Assembly (NCBI GenBank): GCA_020718925.1
Contig: DYRC01000074.1
Coordinates: forward strand, 1 to 6,183
Length of the DNA: 6,183 nt
Source of the DNA: Desulfonema limicola
GTDB lineage: Bacteria > Desulfobacterota > Desulfobacteria > Desulfobacterales > DYRC01
Direction: 5' to 3'
Numbering within the stretch: position 1 is the stretch's first letter; the number at the start of each line of letters is the position of its first letter. This document shows, piece after piece, positions 6,139 through 6,183 of this stretch. Below the pieces are notes generated by a model. That model was not told where the DNA came from. It ran no database searches and saw only the letters and a list, made by a program, of their open reading frames with translations. A program made the position numbers and the translations under genes.

Positions 6139-6183
6139 TTTCCACTTAACACTTTCCACTTAACACTTTCCACCTAACACTTT
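6106..6183 (+). repeat. Tandem array of a 14-bp unit CCAC(T/C)TAACACTTT, running off the right edge
   Basis: Five units are visible: 6106-6120 (one extra T), 6121-6141 (carrying an inserted TTAACAC heptamer), 6142-6155, 6156-6169 and 6170-6183. Units 3 and 4 are identical, and units 1 and 5 share CCACC in place of CCACT. On the strand of livH the unit reads AAAGTG(T)TA(A/G)GTGG in the direction of transcription. There are no unique spacers, so it is not a CRISPR array. The array continues to the last base of the window, so its true length is unknown. Confidence 0.9.

Noticed and set aside
6106..6183. CRISPR array
   Set aside because: The 14-bp units are directly adjacent without unique spacers, and no cas gene is present.

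Overview
This window reads as part of a Gram-negative (diderm) bacterial chromosome of roughly average G+C. The presence of a type II secretion-type ATPase supports a diderm host. The overall look, with a LivH/M/G/F transporter, a GspE-like ATPase and an arsenite/citrate-type permease, would fit a Desulfobacterota-like or other proteobacterial genome, but that placement is a low-confidence inference. No rRNA, tRNA, CRISPR array or insertion sequence is visible.

Layout. On the + strand, 1-662 is the C-terminal part of an ion-transporter-superfamily permease (ArsB/NhaD/CitMHS type), cut by the left edge. It converges with a minus-strand gene block, leaving only 5 bases between the two stop codons. 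The rest of the window is one tightly packed minus-strand series read from right to left: livH (6030-5116), livM (5128-4121), livG (4121-3363), livF (3406-2672), an internally deleted DNA methyltransferase remnant (2580-2182), and a gspE-like secretion ATPase (2185-668). Junctions are overlaps of 13, 1 and 44 nt inside the liv block, a 91-nt gap before the methyltransferase remnant, and a 4-nt ATGA overlap into gspE. The 153 bases upstream of livH, up to the right edge, carry two short-period repeat arrays in opposite orientation.

How the genes work together. LivH and LivM are the two membrane permeases and LivG and LivF the two ATPases of one branched-chain-amino-acid-type (HAAT) ABC importer. 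The periplasmic binding protein that sets the substrate is not in the window. The gspE-like ATPase would power a type II secretion or pilus-type machine whose other parts are also not here, so it is an orphan. The methyltransferase remnant between them is A+T-rich, has lost its central region and has Gln in place of the first Pro of its DPPY catalytic motif. Even so, it keeps an open frame that runs directly into the gspE start codon.

Points worth a second look are the decayed but coupled methyltransferase, the LivG with no recognisable LSGGQ signature, the poly-arginine tail of LivM created by the livG ribosome binding site, and the GTGTTA-based repeats in front of livH. I do not see convincing evidence of an entirely new system.
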